A stretch of DNA of 36,061 nt from a virus: positions 1 through 36,061 of IMG/VR virus record IMGVR_UViG_3300027821_000015. One strand, given 5' to 3'. The notes below the pieces were generated by a model, which worked only from the letters and a program-made list of their open reading frames with translations, did not search any database and was not told where the DNA came from. Shown here piece after piece: positions 6,470 through 16,499 of the stretch. Made by a program: the position numbers and the translations under genes. Each line of letters opens with the position of its first letter. The first letter of the stretch is position 1.

Positions 6470-9400
6470 CAGTCGTTCCTCATCCTTGCTTCCAGTGCGG
6501 TCAAGCGAGCAGCCAGCGCAGTGATGTCGTCGTGCGCCTCTGCCGCAGCGTCCCAGGCGACGGCGGCGATCTCCATCGGCGCGATCCGCATCGCGGACTC
6601 ACCTTCGTCGTGTCCGTGGATCAGCTGCGGGGCGATCTCGGCCAGTTCCTCGGCCACGAACCCGAAGTGCCGGCGCACCTGCTCCGGCTCCGGTTGGGGC
6701 AGCACGGTGGACAGGCCCTCGTGCAGATGCACCTCCAGGGGTTCGTCGTAGCCGCGTGGCCGCCACGACCGCGCACGCACCTGCCGCACCAGGTCGGCCG
6801 CCCGGTCGACCGGCAGCACCTCCAGCGCCGGGCGAATGTCCCGCTTCCCGGTCCGTGACGAGGTCTGGGTGACCGAGCGGCACGTCAGCTCGCGATGGTT
6901 GGCAGCTGCGTCGATACCCAGCCCGTCGGTGATGACGATCCGCCCGGTCCCCGCGGTCGGGCCGCCCGCGAACCGGATGCCGCAGTCGTTGCTGGGCGCC
7001 AGCCATGTAGCCCGGGATTGGACGTACTTATGCTGGAGCGATGCCGAGAGGATGTCTGACCCCGTCGGACCGTTCCGGAACCCCAGGAAGAGCGAGCCGT
7101 TGAGGTCGGTCGTACGCAGGATCGTGGTAGGAGAACGAGTCGACAGAGTTGAGGAGTCGAGTCGGACAGCGGTCGGCTCGGTCCCCCAGTTGTAGTCCCC
7201 CCAGACCAGGGTCGCGTTGTCCGAGGCCAGGTAGAGGCTGCCCATCGTCGCGGTTGTGGCATTCGCACCGAATCCGCGCAGGCGCAAGAACGGTTGCGCC
7301 TGCGCCCCAGAGGCAGCCTCGTTCCTGAACTCGCAGTATGCGGTGCCCGTCGGGCCATAGAAACGCTGAGTCCCGTCGGGCAGGATGTTGATCCGCTCCC
7401 CGGACAGGCCCGACTGGTAGGTGCCGGTGACGAGCATCGTGGCGGTGGCGACGTTCAGGTCGGCCCACAACACGTTCGAGCTGTTGTAGCTGTGCCAGCC
7501 GTTGCCGTCGACCTCCATCCGGGCGTTCGGGCTGGTGTTGGTGCGGATCAGCCCGGACAGGGTCAGCAGTGCCGACAGGGTGCCGGTGGTGATCTTCCCG
7601 GCCGAGACGTTGCCGACCTGCAAGTCGTTGACCGCAGCGTTGTCGATCTTCGCTGTGATGACGGCCAGGTCGGCCAGCGCCGCGGACCCGACGCAGCCGG
7701 CGAACAGGTCCGCGGACACCACCTGCGTCGCCGTGCCCGAACCTGCCGCGGACGCCACCGAACGGTTGCCCACGCGGTCGACCGCGATGAGCTTGACGTA
7801 CCGGGTCGACCCGTAGGCCTGGTCGGTGATCGGCATCGCCCCGCCGCCCGGGGAGAGCTTGTCCCAGTAGGTGGTGGCGTCCGGGGTGAACCCGGCAGCG
7901 GCGGAGACGTGGACCTCGACGAAGTCCAGGTCCAGCGGCATCGTCTCGCCGAACGAGCCGAGCCCGGTCCAGTCGGCGACCAGGATGCCCAGCCGGGAGG
8001 TGACGGTCGGCGCGGCCGGGATCGGCGGCGGCGTGGTGTCGTTCTGCGTCAGCAGCGACACCACCGACGACGCAGTCGACGTGTTGCCCGACGAGTCGTA
8101 GGCGAAGACGCGGACCTCGACGTTCGCCCCGGCGATCACGTCCCCGACGTCGACCGATGTCGAGGTACCACCGGGCTCGTCCGCCCCGAACGACCACCCG
8201 GTGGACGCAGGCTGGCGCCACTCGACCCGGTAGCCGGCGATGTCGTCTGCGGCGGTCGTGTCCACGTTGGTGGTGACCTGCGCCCAGCCGACGTGCAGCA
8301 CCGCCAGCGTTCCGCCGGTCCCGTCGCTGTAGGCGGTCGACCCGACGGTGACCCCGGTCGGCGCGGCCGGGGCGAGCGTGTCGGGCCCGGTCGGCACCGA
8401 CGTCCCCACGACCGCGCCGCCGTGCTGCACCTTGCTCAACCGGCGCAGCAACGCCAGACGCCAGTCGGTGATGGTGTCGTTCAGCGTGACGGTGCCCTCG
8501 GGCCGTTGACCCGGGCGGAACGTGATCGACCACTGCGCCACGCGCAGCCGGCGCGCGACGTTGCCGGTCTGCGACAGCGCCCAGTCCCCGATGTCGAAGT
8601 CCAGGCGCGGCACCGGCTGCCACGCCCCGAACACCAGCCCGTGGGTGCGTTCGGCGACACCGTTCTTGCGCACGGCGAGTTCGCCCTGCGCGGCGGCCAG
8701 GACGCCCGCGGCGCTGTTGGTCTGCCCGGCGTCGGTCGGGGCCTCGACACGTCGTCCGCGCGCGGCCAGTGCGGTGGCATCGGTGGCCCACTGGTAGACC
8801 CCGTCCGAACCCTTGGCCAGCACGGCGGTGGCCGCGTCGCCGGTGCGCACGGATTCGCGGCGGTCGGCCTGCTTGAGGTTGGTGCCGTGCGCGAACCGCA
8901 GCGGCGTGACGGTGGTGGTGCGGTCGATCCCGCGGGTGCCGGCGTTCCACAGACGCAGAACCCCAGTCGTGCCGTCCGGGAACGTGTAGGGGAACGTCGG
9001 GAACGCACCCGGCCCCTGTGCAGGGGTGACCGCCCATTCGATCAGGCCGAGATCGACCAGGTCCCCGAGCACCTCGGCCAACGACTTGTCCGGGCTGTAC
9101 TTCAGGTCGCTGATCGTGGCGGCCCACGGCGCACCGGCGGAGTCCGCAGCGGTGGTGAAGTCGCGAGCGACCCCGGCCAGCGCGGATGGGCGAGTCTTGA
9201 CCTGGTCGAAGATCGTGGCCACGACCGTGCCCGGTGTGGCCGCGTTGAAGATGATCTCCTTGGTGGGGGTGTTCTGCGGACCGACCAGCACCTCGGAGGT
9301 GAGCACTTCCATGAAGTGCCCGCTGAACGTCCACACCTCGTCGGGCTGGAGTTCGTCGCCGGCCTTCTGCTGGAGCAGCGCACGCATCCGACCGGCCGAG

Positions 9401-10455
9401 TCCCCGCCGATGCGGATCTCAACCTCCAGGTCCCGCTGCGGATACGCCGAGACGCCTGCGTCGAGGGTGGTGAACCCCGGCGCACCGGCCGCGTACTCGA
9501 TCTCGACGGCACCCCAGCCGTTGCGGACCGGGGTGACGGTGAGGCGGGTCCAGTTCCGCAGCGGTGTCAGCGCACCGGTCGACGGGTCCACCGTCCACAC
9601 GCTCGGGTTGACCGCGACGCCACCGGACCCGGTCGGCGAGGTGACCGATGCGGTCGCGGTGAGCCCCGCCGTCGTGGTCAGGGCGGCGGAGGCCAGGCCG
9701 ATCCGCACTGCGGTCGCAGTGACCGCGGACCCGCTGGCCGGCGCGGCGGAGACCGGTGAGGTGACGTTCGCCGTCGCGGTGACCGCAGACCCGGTCGCGG
9801 CGCTCGCTGCGGCCGAGCCGATCCGCTGTGCGGTCGCGGTGATACTGCTGCCCGTCGCCGCCGTGGCTGCGCCGACCTTGACGGCAACCGCGGTTGCGGT
9901 GATCGACGATCCGGTTGCTGCGGTGGCTGCCGCCGAGTCGATGCGCTGCGCGGTCGCCGTGATCGACGATCCGGTGGCTGCGGCGACGTCGCCGGTGGCC
10001 TCGGTGTAGGTGGCGAAGACGTCGATCGGCCCGGACTGGGCGGTCGGTGTCCCGAACGGCGAGGGGAGCAGCGTGTTGGTCTCGTAGCGACCACCGGCAG
10101 CGCCGTCACGCGAGATGTTGATCGAGGGAGAGCCGGGATCGGCCCAGGACACACCGATCCAGTACTGGGTGCCCTGGACGACGTCGACCCCGGTCGGCAG
10201 GGTGAAGTCGATCTGCGTCTCGGTGGTGACGCTCAGGGTGACCGCGGTGGACTGTCCGAGCAGGACATCCGGCACGCCACCGGTGTCCGAGTAGATGACG
10301 AACCGGACCGCAGTGGACCCCGAGGACATCCACAGGCGCGCACTGGCGGCGGTGATCGTGCCGCTGGTCGCCGGGGTGGCGGCGGAGACGACGCACTTGT
10401 CCGAACTGGACGAGGTCGAGGAGCTGCCGTTGGTGAGCTTGCCGAACGTCGCCAC
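6469..10455 (-). CDS. Tail-tip/fibre protein (Tal-like) with C-terminal S74 self-cleaving chaperone
   Basis: A 1328-residue modular virion protein. Order: a Ser-rich beta-sandwich-like N-terminal domain (about 1-150); six or seven Ala/Thr/Ser-rich units of about 20 residues (TATAQRIDSA type, about 155-275); a Tal-like baseplate domain; fibronectin III-like segments (TPPPIPAAPTVTSRLGILVADW); a fibre shaft; and a peptidase S74 chaperone (about 1195-1328). The S74 active pair is visible in SSRTGKRDI (Ser1199/1200, Lys1204), with FGFVAEEL at 1264-1271 and a terminal helix. S74 domains trimerise beta-stranded fibres then cut themselves off. It follows the Dit-like gene, the usual Tal position. GTG start in a TGACGTG junction. 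Confidence 0.88.
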   Translation of the reverse strand: MATFGKLTNGSSSTSSSSDKCVVSAATPATSGTITAASARLWMSSGSTAVRFVIYSDTGGVPDVLLGQSTAVTLSVTTETQIDFTLPTGVDVVQGTQYWIGVSWADPGSPSINISRDGAAGGRYETNTLLPSPFGTPTAQSGPIDVFATYTEATGDVAAATGSSITATAQRIDSAAATAATGSSITATAVAVKVGAATAATGSSITATAQRIGSAAASAATGSAVTATANVTSPVSAAPASGSAVTATAVRIGLASAALTTTAGLTATASVTSPTGSGGVAVNPSVWTVDPSTGALTPLRNWTRLTVTPVRNGWGAVEIEYAAGAPGFTTLDAGVSAYPQRDLEVEIRIGGDSAGRMRALLQQKAGDELQPDEVWTFSGHFMEVLTSEVLVGPQNTPTKEIIFNAATPGTVVATIFDQVKTRPSALAGVARDFTTAADSAGAPWAATISDLKYSPDKSLAEVLGDLVDLGLIEWAVTPAQGPGAFPTFPYTFPDGTTGVLRLWNAGTRGIDRTTTVTPLRFAHGTNLKQADRRESVRTGDAATAVLAKGSDGVYQWATDATALAARGRRVEAPTDAGQTNSAAGVLAAAQGELAVRKNGVAERTHGLVFGAWQPVPRLDFDIGDWALSQTGNVARRLRVAQWSITFRPGQRPEGTVTLNDTITDWRLALLRRLSKVQHGGAVVGTSVPTGPDTLAPAAPTGVTVGSTAYSDGTGGTLAVLHVGWAQVTTNVDTTAADDIAGYRVEWRQPASTGWSFGADEPGGTSTSVDVGDVIAGANVEVRVFAYDSSGNTSTASSVVSLLTQNDTTPPPIPAAPTVTSRLGILVADWTGLGSFGETMPLDLDFVEVHVSAAAGFTPDATTYWDKLSPGGGAMPITDQAYGSTRYVKLIAVDRVGNRSVASAAGSGTATQVVSADLFAGCVGSAALADLAVITAKIDNAAVNDLQVGNVSAGKITTGTLSALLTLSGLIRTNTSPNARMEVDGNGWHSYNSSNVLWADLNVATATMLVTGTYQSGLSGERINILPDGTQRFYGPTGTAYCEFRNEAASGAQAQPFLRLRGFGANATTATMGSLYLASDNATLVWGDYNWGTEPTAVRLDSSTLSTRSPTTILRTTDLNGSLFLGFRNGPTGSDILSASLQHKYVQSRATWLAPSNDCGIRFAGGPTAGTGRIVITDGLGIDAAANHRELTCRSVTQTSSRTGKRDIRPALEVLPVDRAADLVRQVRARSWRPRGYDEPLEVHLHEGLSTVLPQPEPEQVRRHFGFVAEELAEIAPQLIHGHDEGESAMRIAPMEIAAVAWDAAAEAHDDITALAARLTALEARMRND

Positions 10456-10456
10456 G

Positions 10457-11323
10457 TCAGCTGGTCCTGTACCGGCGCACGCCGGACACCTCGACCGACA
10501 TCGTCCCGCCGCCGGTGTGCGTCAAGGTCGCACTCAACGTCTCGGACGGGTCGACCTCGAAGTAGCGCGGACCGGGGGAGTAGGACAGTTCCGCGCCGTA
10601 CCCGGGCGTCCATGCGGTGCCGGCACCGGAACTGATCAACCCGGTCGCCGTGTCCACGAGCAGTTCACGTCCGGCGGAGATCACACCGCCCCACTGGAAG
10701 AACCCGTAGCTGGTCTGCAAGCGCGGGTTGCTGCCCGGCCCGAACCGCAGCAGTAGTTCCGTACATGGTGCGGTCGCCGCAGAGAACGCCGACAGGTTTA
10801 GGGCCTGGCCCGTGGTGAGCGACGTCGGGCCGGTCGTCACCGTCGAACTCTCGACCCAGTGCCCGCCGGGGATGGCCAGGACCGCGCGGAACTTGCCGAA
10901 CCACGGCGAGAAAGGCTCACGCGAGGGGGCCAGCCGCTCCAGCAACCGGGCGGTGGCGTAGCGCGTCGGCTGCCCGCCCGGGCGGGGGTGGGCCACCTGC
11001 AAAGTGCGACTGCTGAACAGCCGCACCAAGGTGTCCCACTGGTCGAAGTACTTGGTGGCCGTGTCCACGCCGGGGGCGAACGCGCCGGTCGCGGGGTTCA
11101 CGCCGGCCAGGCTCATGGTGAACGTGATCCGACCCGGTCCGTCGGGGCGGCGAGGCTGCCCCGAACCGCCGAACACCATCAGCTCCCCGTCCATGCCGGG
11201 CACCACGATGTCCCCACCGATCGGCTCCGGGGCGGTCTGGAGATCTTCGGCGACCTCGATCCGCGTCGCCAGTGACCGCAGATCCACCCCGTCGACCAGG
11301 TAGGTGTCCAGGTAGTCAGCCAT
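10457..11323 (-). CDS. Distal tail protein (Dit-like) / minor tail protein
   Basis: A 288-residue protein directly after the tape measure, the standard slot for the distal tail protein that forms the hub between tube and tip. The N-terminus (YLDTYLVDGVDLRSLATRIEVAED) and the following PGMDGE and KYFDQWDTLVRLFSSRTLQVAHP segment resemble Dit N-domains; the C-terminal half is beta-rich (LSYSPGPRYFEVDPSETLSATLTH), perhaps a carbohydrate-binding-like lobe. It ends one base before the next gene's GTG. The role rests on position and general resemblance. Confidence 0.78.
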   Translation of the reverse strand: MADYLDTYLVDGVDLRSLATRIEVAEDLQTAPEPIGGDIVVPGMDGELMVFGGSGQPRRPDGPGRITFTMSLAGVNPATGAFAPGVDTATKYFDQWDTLVRLFSSRTLQVAHPRPGGQPTRYATARLLERLAPSREPFSPWFGKFRAVLAIPGGHWVESSTVTTGPTSLTTGQALNLSAFSAATAPCTELLLRFGPGSNPRLQTSYGFFQWGGVISAGRELLVDTATGLISSGAGTAWTPGYGAELSYSPGPRYFEVDPSETLSATLTHTGGGTMSVEVSGVRRYRTS

Positions 11324-11326
11324 CGC

Positions 11327-14300
11327 TCACCACGCCCCGAGCGCCGCGGACACCCGACCGGCCTGCGCGACCCCTGCGGCGCTGCCGCCCCCGCCGATGG
11401 CGCGCGACACTGCTGCCTCCACCCTGGCCAGTCCTTCCACGATGGGCCCGGTGCCCGCTCCGGGTGGGGCGTACTGCGAACGCAGGTCCGCGCGCAGTTG
11501 CTGGATCGCCGCGACGACGTCCGCGCCGGCCCCGGAGTGGTTGACCCGGATGTCCTGAGTGGTGCGCAGCGCGGCGGGACCACGCATCGGCGAGCCGTCC
11601 GACGACGGCCCGGACATGGGCAGCATCGTGCGACCCATCCGGGCGGCGGCGACTTCCAGGATCGCCTGTGACCGCCTCGACGTGCGCTCGATCGGGATGA
11701 ACGCCTCATCGCCCCGCATGCGATCGCCGATGACTCTCGGCTGGTTCGGCGGGACGATCTCTGCATATCCGGCCGACATCGACCGCATCGCGCCCTCCGC
11801 CAGCCCGACAGGAGCGCTCATGCGGTCGACCGGACGCAGCACTCCACCAGCGGCCATCGGCGTGGCGTAACCGCCCTCGGCGCGTGGCGTGTAGCCGTAG
11901 GCGACGGTCACCCTGATCGTCGAAGTCCGATCACGGGCCGCGTAGTCGATCGCTGAGTTCGCCGAGCTGGTCTGTGCGTTCGCCGTAATGGTGGACGGCC
12001 GCGAACGCGCGGTGTTGTTCAGTTGGCTCTCGGCGGTGCCGGTCTGCGGGATCGCCGTGACGGTGGATGGCCGTGGGCGCGCGGTGTTGTTGAGCTGTCC
12101 TTCGGCATCGCCCGTCTGCGGGACCGCGGTGACGGTGGAGTCCCGTGGCAACGCGGTGTTGTCCAGCGCCGCGACGGCGGCACCGACCGCCGGGACCGCG
12201 GTGACCAGCGAGTCGCGCGGCACCGTGAGCTGGTCGAGGACCGGGGTGACCAGGTCGTTCGGATTGAGGGTGACCGTGGCCTTCGACCCGTTGGCGTAGG
12301 TGACGACCGCATCGACCTTCCCGGTGGCCGGGTCCGGGTGGCCGTCGATGACGACGGTGCCCTTCGAGCCGTTGGCGAAGGTCACGGCCTGGGAGATCTT
12401 CCCGTCGACCAGGGTCGGATTGCCGTCCAGCGAGATGATCCCGGTCTTGCTCCCGGCAGCGGTCAGTGCGTCGTTCAGTGCGGTCATGAACTGCGCCGGG
12501 TCACCACCGATCGGCACCTTCGGGTTCGCGCTGACGATGGTGCCCATCAGCGCGGCGAAGACCGTACGGGCGTCGACGTCCTGCCCGTTGATGTTCACTG
12601 TCGGACTGTGGGACTTGACCGAGGCGATGAACCCGTCCAGGACTGTCTGGGCGTTCACCGTCTGTCCGTTGATCTCCACCGTGGCATTGGTCAGACCGGC
12701 CAGGCGTCCGACCTCGGCCAGCCCGTCCAGAGCGGGCTGCGTCTTGCCGTTGATGGTGACCTCGGCCTGGCCTTGCTGGACCGCGGTGAGCACCTGCTGG
12801 AGCGCGTCGCGGGCAGGCATGGTCTCCGCGCCGACCTTGATCATCACCTGGGTGGCGGACAGCCGGTCCAGCATCTGCTGGGTGGTGACGATCTTCCCGG
12901 TCTCCGGGTCCACTGCGATCTTGACCGTCTTACCGTTCGGCAGCGTCAGAATCTTGGTGGCGAAACCGCTCGTGGCCACGCCGGCCGACAGTGCGTCGAG
13001 TTCGACCTGCGACAGGTTCGACAGGTGCTCCAGTAACGCGGTGCGGGCAGGGCCGGACGCGTTCGCTGCCACCTGGAGCAGTGCCGCCCCGTAGGCCCGG
13101 GTCCCGGCTTCGGCACCTTGGGTGGCCGTGACGTTGCGCTGTGCGGCCTGCGCCGCCGCGTCGGCGTCGGTCACGTACTGGCGCAGCGCCGCCGCACCCT
13201 CCTGCGACGAGGCACCGTGTGCACGGACCGCAGCATTGGCCGCCTTCTCGGACTCACCGAGCCGGGCCAGCGCCCCCTCCAGTGCCAGCATGGTGCCCAG
13301 TGCGGTCTGTGCCGCAGCGACGTCATCACGCAGTGCCGCTGCGTGATCGCGGCTGGCCGCAGCGGCTTCACGGTCGACCTCCGCGAGCCGTGCCTTCGCC
13401 GCCGCGAGTGCGGCAGCAGCGGCGGCGGCCTTCGGTGAGGCCGCCCCGCCCTCGATGACCGCGTCCTTGTACTCGGTCTCAGCCATCTTCACGATGGCCT
13501 GGAGCTGAGCGTAGGAGGTCATCTCGCTGAGCTGCTGCTGGATCGACTTCGTGACGTTGTCGCGGGCGATCGCCTCGGCGTTGATCGCCTCCGGCAGCCC
13601 CATCTCCCCGCCGGCCGCAGCCGCAGCGGCAGCGTTGAGCGCGTTCATCGCCATCGTCTGGTTCTGCACGTGGACGGTCTCGGAGGCGATGGCCTGCTTC
13701 ATGGTGTTCGCCCCGGCCACCACCCGCTGTGCAGCGTCGTCGGCCTTGGAGGCGAGCAGTTCGTAGGCGGCAGCCACTCCGACCAGCACGACGCCCAGGA
13801 TCGGCACGGCACTGCCGATCCTGGACAGCGCTCCACCGACCCTGGTCATCGTCGTCTCGACCACCTGGCCGGCACGCGCCGAGTTGGTCGCCGCCAGCGT
13901 CCACACACCCCACTGGGTGGCGGCGTTGGCCACTGCCGTGCCGATGCCGGTGACCCATGCGCCCACCGGGGTGAGCAGGCGGAACGCCGCGACCATCCCG
14001 ATGATCATCGGAGCGATCGGTCCGGTGGCGTTGGCCAGGCTGAGCAGCAACCCGATCACGGGGCCGACTGTCTGCGCGAGCAGGCTCATCCCGTTCGCGA
14101 AGGCGACCATGCTGTTGCCGGCCAGCTCTCCGAGCTTCGGCAGCAGTGCGCCGACCACAGTGAGGATCTGGCTCAGGGCACCCGTGAACGCCACCATGGA
14201 CCCGGTGTTGGCCCAGATGCCGAGCATCTGCATGAAACCCTGACCGAGGTTGCCCAGGCCCGTGGCCAGCAGGTCCATCGCCACGCGGGACTCACGGAAG

Positions 14301-16123
14301 AACGTGGTGAGGGACGACTGCGCGGACGCCGAGGCCATGAAGTGCGCCATGGCCGCGGTGTTGCGCTCCAGCAGGGCCAGGAAGTCCGACCCGGCGGCGT
14401 CCGCGGCACGCCACACACTGGCGAAGACCGAGCCCAGGTTGGCGGCGGTGGAGCCGAGTAGGGCGATGCTGCGTGCACCCTCGCGCATCCACTGCTCCAG
14501 CCGGCCGGACTCCCGGGCCTGGGCGATGAACGCCCGGAACTGGGCAGAGGCGGCACCGGCACCGGTGGTGATGTCGGCCAGCACCCGCGAGCCGACCTCA
14601 CCGACGTCGAACAGGCTGGCCACAACGTTGGTGAGCACCGGACTCAGGTTCGCCACGACGGCCCGGGTGTTGGACCACATCACGCTCTGGCGGGCGATGC
14701 CCTCGGACGAGGCGACGTAGCGCAGCACCGAGACCGCAGCGCCGTTCAGCTCGGTGGCGACCCGGCCCATGCCGGTGACCAGCATCGGGATCTCGGCCTG
14801 GCCGAGCCGGCGCAGTTCGGTCCCGAGGTTGCGGAACAGGTTGCCCTGCACCGCACCCTGGCCCACCTTGAGGGCGGTGTACATGTCCTTCAGGGCCAGC
14901 ACGAAACCCTGCGCCTCGGGGGTCAGGGTCTTCATGGCCTGCTCGAAGTTCTTCGCGTCGCCCTGTGCCATCGCGGTCAATGCCGCGCCGACCCCTTGCG
15001 TGCCGACCTCGATGGTGGCCAGGACGCCACCGACCATGCCTAGGCTGGCGACCAGGATCGGGGCGGTCCCGGCGACCGAACCGACCAGAGTGACCAGCGA
15101 CGCGGTCATGGACCCGACCCCGGCGGCGATCGTCGGGGCGAACGCCGCGATGCCTGCGAGGATGGCCTGCCACTGCGCCATGCGCCCGCGGCGGTCCACA
15201 TCGACCTTGACCTCTGCGCGGTACTGCTTGCCGGCGATCTGGGCCAGTTGCATCTCCAGCGCCAGGATCTCCGCGCGAGCCTTCGCCGTGTCGGCCTTCA
15301 CCGTCACGTCGGGCTTCATCAGGCTCAGCTCGACGACACGGGTACGCAGTTCCGCCAGGCGCTCCATCGCCGTGCGAGTCTCAGCGTCGATCTGCACCCG
15401 GCCACCGGCGATCGACTTCATCGTGGCCTGGACGCGGGCCAGCTGTCCGAGGAACGAGCCGGTGTCCAGCTGGATCTTGATCGCCTGGGCTCGCATGGAC
15501 TCGATGCGGACCTTGAGCATCTCGACCTGTGCCAGCGCCCGGGCGGTGTCCGCATTGATCTTGATGGTGCGGGCGTGGATGGATTCGGCGCGCGCCTTGA
15601 GCACCTCGATCTGCGCCTGCGCCTTGGACGTGTCGATGTCGATCTTGATCGTGCGGGCGTGGATGTTCTCCGCACGAGCCTTGAGCACGTCGATCTGTGC
15701 TGCGGCCTTGGACGTGTCCGCATCGATCTTGATGGCGGTCCGGGCCTTGAGCGCGTCGATCTCCGCCTGCGCCTTGGCCTTGAACGCCTTGATCTGTGCT
15801 ATCGCCTTGGCGGTGTCGACGTTGGCCTTGACGTCGACCCGGGCGTCCCGCAGCGCCCTGAGCTGGGCTGCGAACCCCTTCAGCTCCGCCGCGTCGACAT
15901 CGGCCCTGATGTTGACCCGGACATCCTTGAGCGCCTTGAGGCGGGCCTCGAACTCCTTCAGTTCGGTCGAGGCCGCCCGGGTGTCGAGCTTGATCTTCGG
16001 GTCGACCTGCATACGGTCGAGCGACTTGAGCCGTTCCTCCAGCCGCTCGGCCGCTGCGGCCAGGGCCAGGAACTCCTTGGACGCGCTGTCCCTGGCTGAG
16101 ATGTCGAACTGCATCTCCGCCAT
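11327..16123 (-). CDS. Tape measure protein
   Basis: A 1598-residue protein, the longest in the window, whose length should set tail length. The first ~300 residues are coiled coil built of near-repeats of about 35 residues with the form IKIDxDTSKAxAQIxVLKARAExIHART. A long hydrophobic stretch follows (GIAAFAPTIAAGVGSM..., MVGGVLATIEVG), then Ala-rich helices. Around 1330-1450 is another repeat set (PSTVTAxPQTGxAxxQLNNTA). The C-terminus has PRVIGDRMRGDEAFIPIERTSR, a motif I recall from actinophage tape measures. AGGAGGT stands 8 nt before the ATG, the strongest ribosome site in the tail module. No peptidase or lysozyme insert is evident. Confidence 0.95.
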   Translation of the reverse strand: MAEMQFDISARDSASKEFLALAAAAERLEERLKSLDRMQVDPKIKLDTRAASTELKEFEARLKALKDVRVNIRADVDAAELKGFAAQLRALRDARVDVKANVDTAKAIAQIKAFKAKAQAEIDALKARTAIKIDADTSKAAAQIDVLKARAENIHARTIKIDIDTSKAQAQIEVLKARAESIHARTIKINADTARALAQVEMLKVRIESMRAQAIKIQLDTGSFLGQLARVQATMKSIAGGRVQIDAETRTAMERLAELRTRVVELSLMKPDVTVKADTAKARAEILALEMQLAQIAGKQYRAEVKVDVDRRGRMAQWQAILAGIAAFAPTIAAGVGSMTASLVTLVGSVAGTAPILVASLGMVGGVLATIEVGTQGVGAALTAMAQGDAKNFEQAMKTLTPEAQGFVLALKDMYTALKVGQGAVQGNLFRNLGTELRRLGQAEIPMLVTGMGRVATELNGAAVSVLRYVASSEGIARQSVMWSNTRAVVANLSPVLTNVVASLFDVGEVGSRVLADITTGAGAASAQFRAFIAQARESGRLEQWMREGARSIALLGSTAANLGSVFASVWRAADAAGSDFLALLERNTAAMAHFMASASAQSSLTTFFRESRVAMDLLATGLGNLGQGFMQMLGIWANTGSMVAFTGALSQILTVVGALLPKLGELAGNSMVAFANGMSLLAQTVGPVIGLLLSLANATGPIAPMIIGMVAAFRLLTPVGAWVTGIGTAVANAATQWGVWTLAATNSARAGQVVETTMTRVGGALSRIGSAVPILGVVLVGVAAAYELLASKADDAAQRVVAGANTMKQAIASETVHVQNQTMAMNALNAAAAAAAGGEMGLPEAINAEAIARDNVTKSIQQQLSEMTSYAQLQAIVKMAETEYKDAVIEGGAASPKAAAAAAALAAAKARLAEVDREAAAASRDHAAALRDDVAAAQTALGTMLALEGALARLGESEKAANAAVRAHGASSQEGAAALRQYVTDADAAAQAAQRNVTATQGAEAGTRAYGAALLQVAANASGPARTALLEHLSNLSQVELDALSAGVATSGFATKILTLPNGKTVKIAVDPETGKIVTTQQMLDRLSATQVMIKVGAETMPARDALQQVLTAVQQGQAEVTINGKTQPALDGLAEVGRLAGLTNATVEINGQTVNAQTVLDGFIASVKSHSPTVNINGQDVDARTVFAALMGTIVSANPKVPIGGDPAQFMTALNDALTAAGSKTGIISLDGNPTLVDGKISQAVTFANGSKGTVVIDGHPDPATGKVDAVVTYANGSKATVTLNPNDLVTPVLDQLTVPRDSLVTAVPAVGAAVAALDNTALPRDSTVTAVPQTGDAEGQLNNTARPRPSTVTAIPQTGTAESQLNNTARSRPSTITANAQTSSANSAIDYAARDRTSTIRVTVAYGYTPRAEGGYATPMAAGGVLRPVDRMSAPVGLAEGAMRSMSAGYAEIVPPNQPRVIGDRMRGDEAFIPIERTSRRSQAILEVAAARMGRTMLPMSGPSSDGSPMRGPAALRTTQDIRVNHSGAGADVVAAIQQLRADLRSQYAPPGAGTGPIVEGLARVEAAVSRAIGGGGSAAGVAQAGRVSAALGAW

Positions 16124-16181
16124 GCGGAGTCACCTCCTAGGAAGCGCGCGTGTGGAGTTGTCGTCGTGTCGGGGCGGCCCC

Positions 16182-16499
16182 CTACTCCGTGGACACGGAT
16201 TCCTGGACCTGCACAGCCGCAGCGGCGTTCTCCGCCTTCACCGCAGCCTCGGTCGCCTCGATGATCGCAGTCAGGTCCAGCTCGTCGTCATCGATGTTGA
16301 ATGCATCGGCCAGCTCCAGGCCGGCACGCTTGCGTGCGATGACCAGCGCGGCGACGAACGCGTCGGGGTCCAGCTCGAACCGGGCGCCACCGGCGACCGA
16401 GGGCGTGTTGCCGCTCGTGATGCGCTTCTGGATCCGGGCCTCGGACGCCGTGATGCGACTGTCGTCGAACACCCAGTCCCTGCCCTGATACGGGATCAC
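16182..16499 (-). CDS. Tail assembly protein upstream of tape measure
   Basis: A 105-residue protein (from GTG) resembling small tail-assembly proteins that precede tape measures in actinophages: IPYQGRDWVFDDSRITASEARIQKRITSG, then ELDPDAFVAALVIARKRAGLELADAF, then an acidic helical tail. The usual homologue starts about three residues earlier (xRWxIPYQG). An AGGAGG at 16519-16514 lies 5 nt before an in-frame ATT (16508) but 14 nt before the GTG, so an AUU start is possible. Its job is probably as a tape-measure chaperone, inferred from position. Confidence 0.75.
   Translation of the reverse strand: MIPYQGRDWVFDDSRITASEARIQKRITSGNTPSVAGGARFELDPDAFVAALVIARKRAGLELADAFNIDDDELDLTAIIEATEAAVKAENAAAAVQVQESVSTE

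Noticed and set aside
7294-9759. 821-residue plus-strand open frame opposite the tail-tip gene
   Set aside because: High-GC DNA leaves long antisense frames open. This one is rich in Arg/Gly/Pro/His without domain pattern, while the minus strand shows clear S74 and fibronectin-type sequence.
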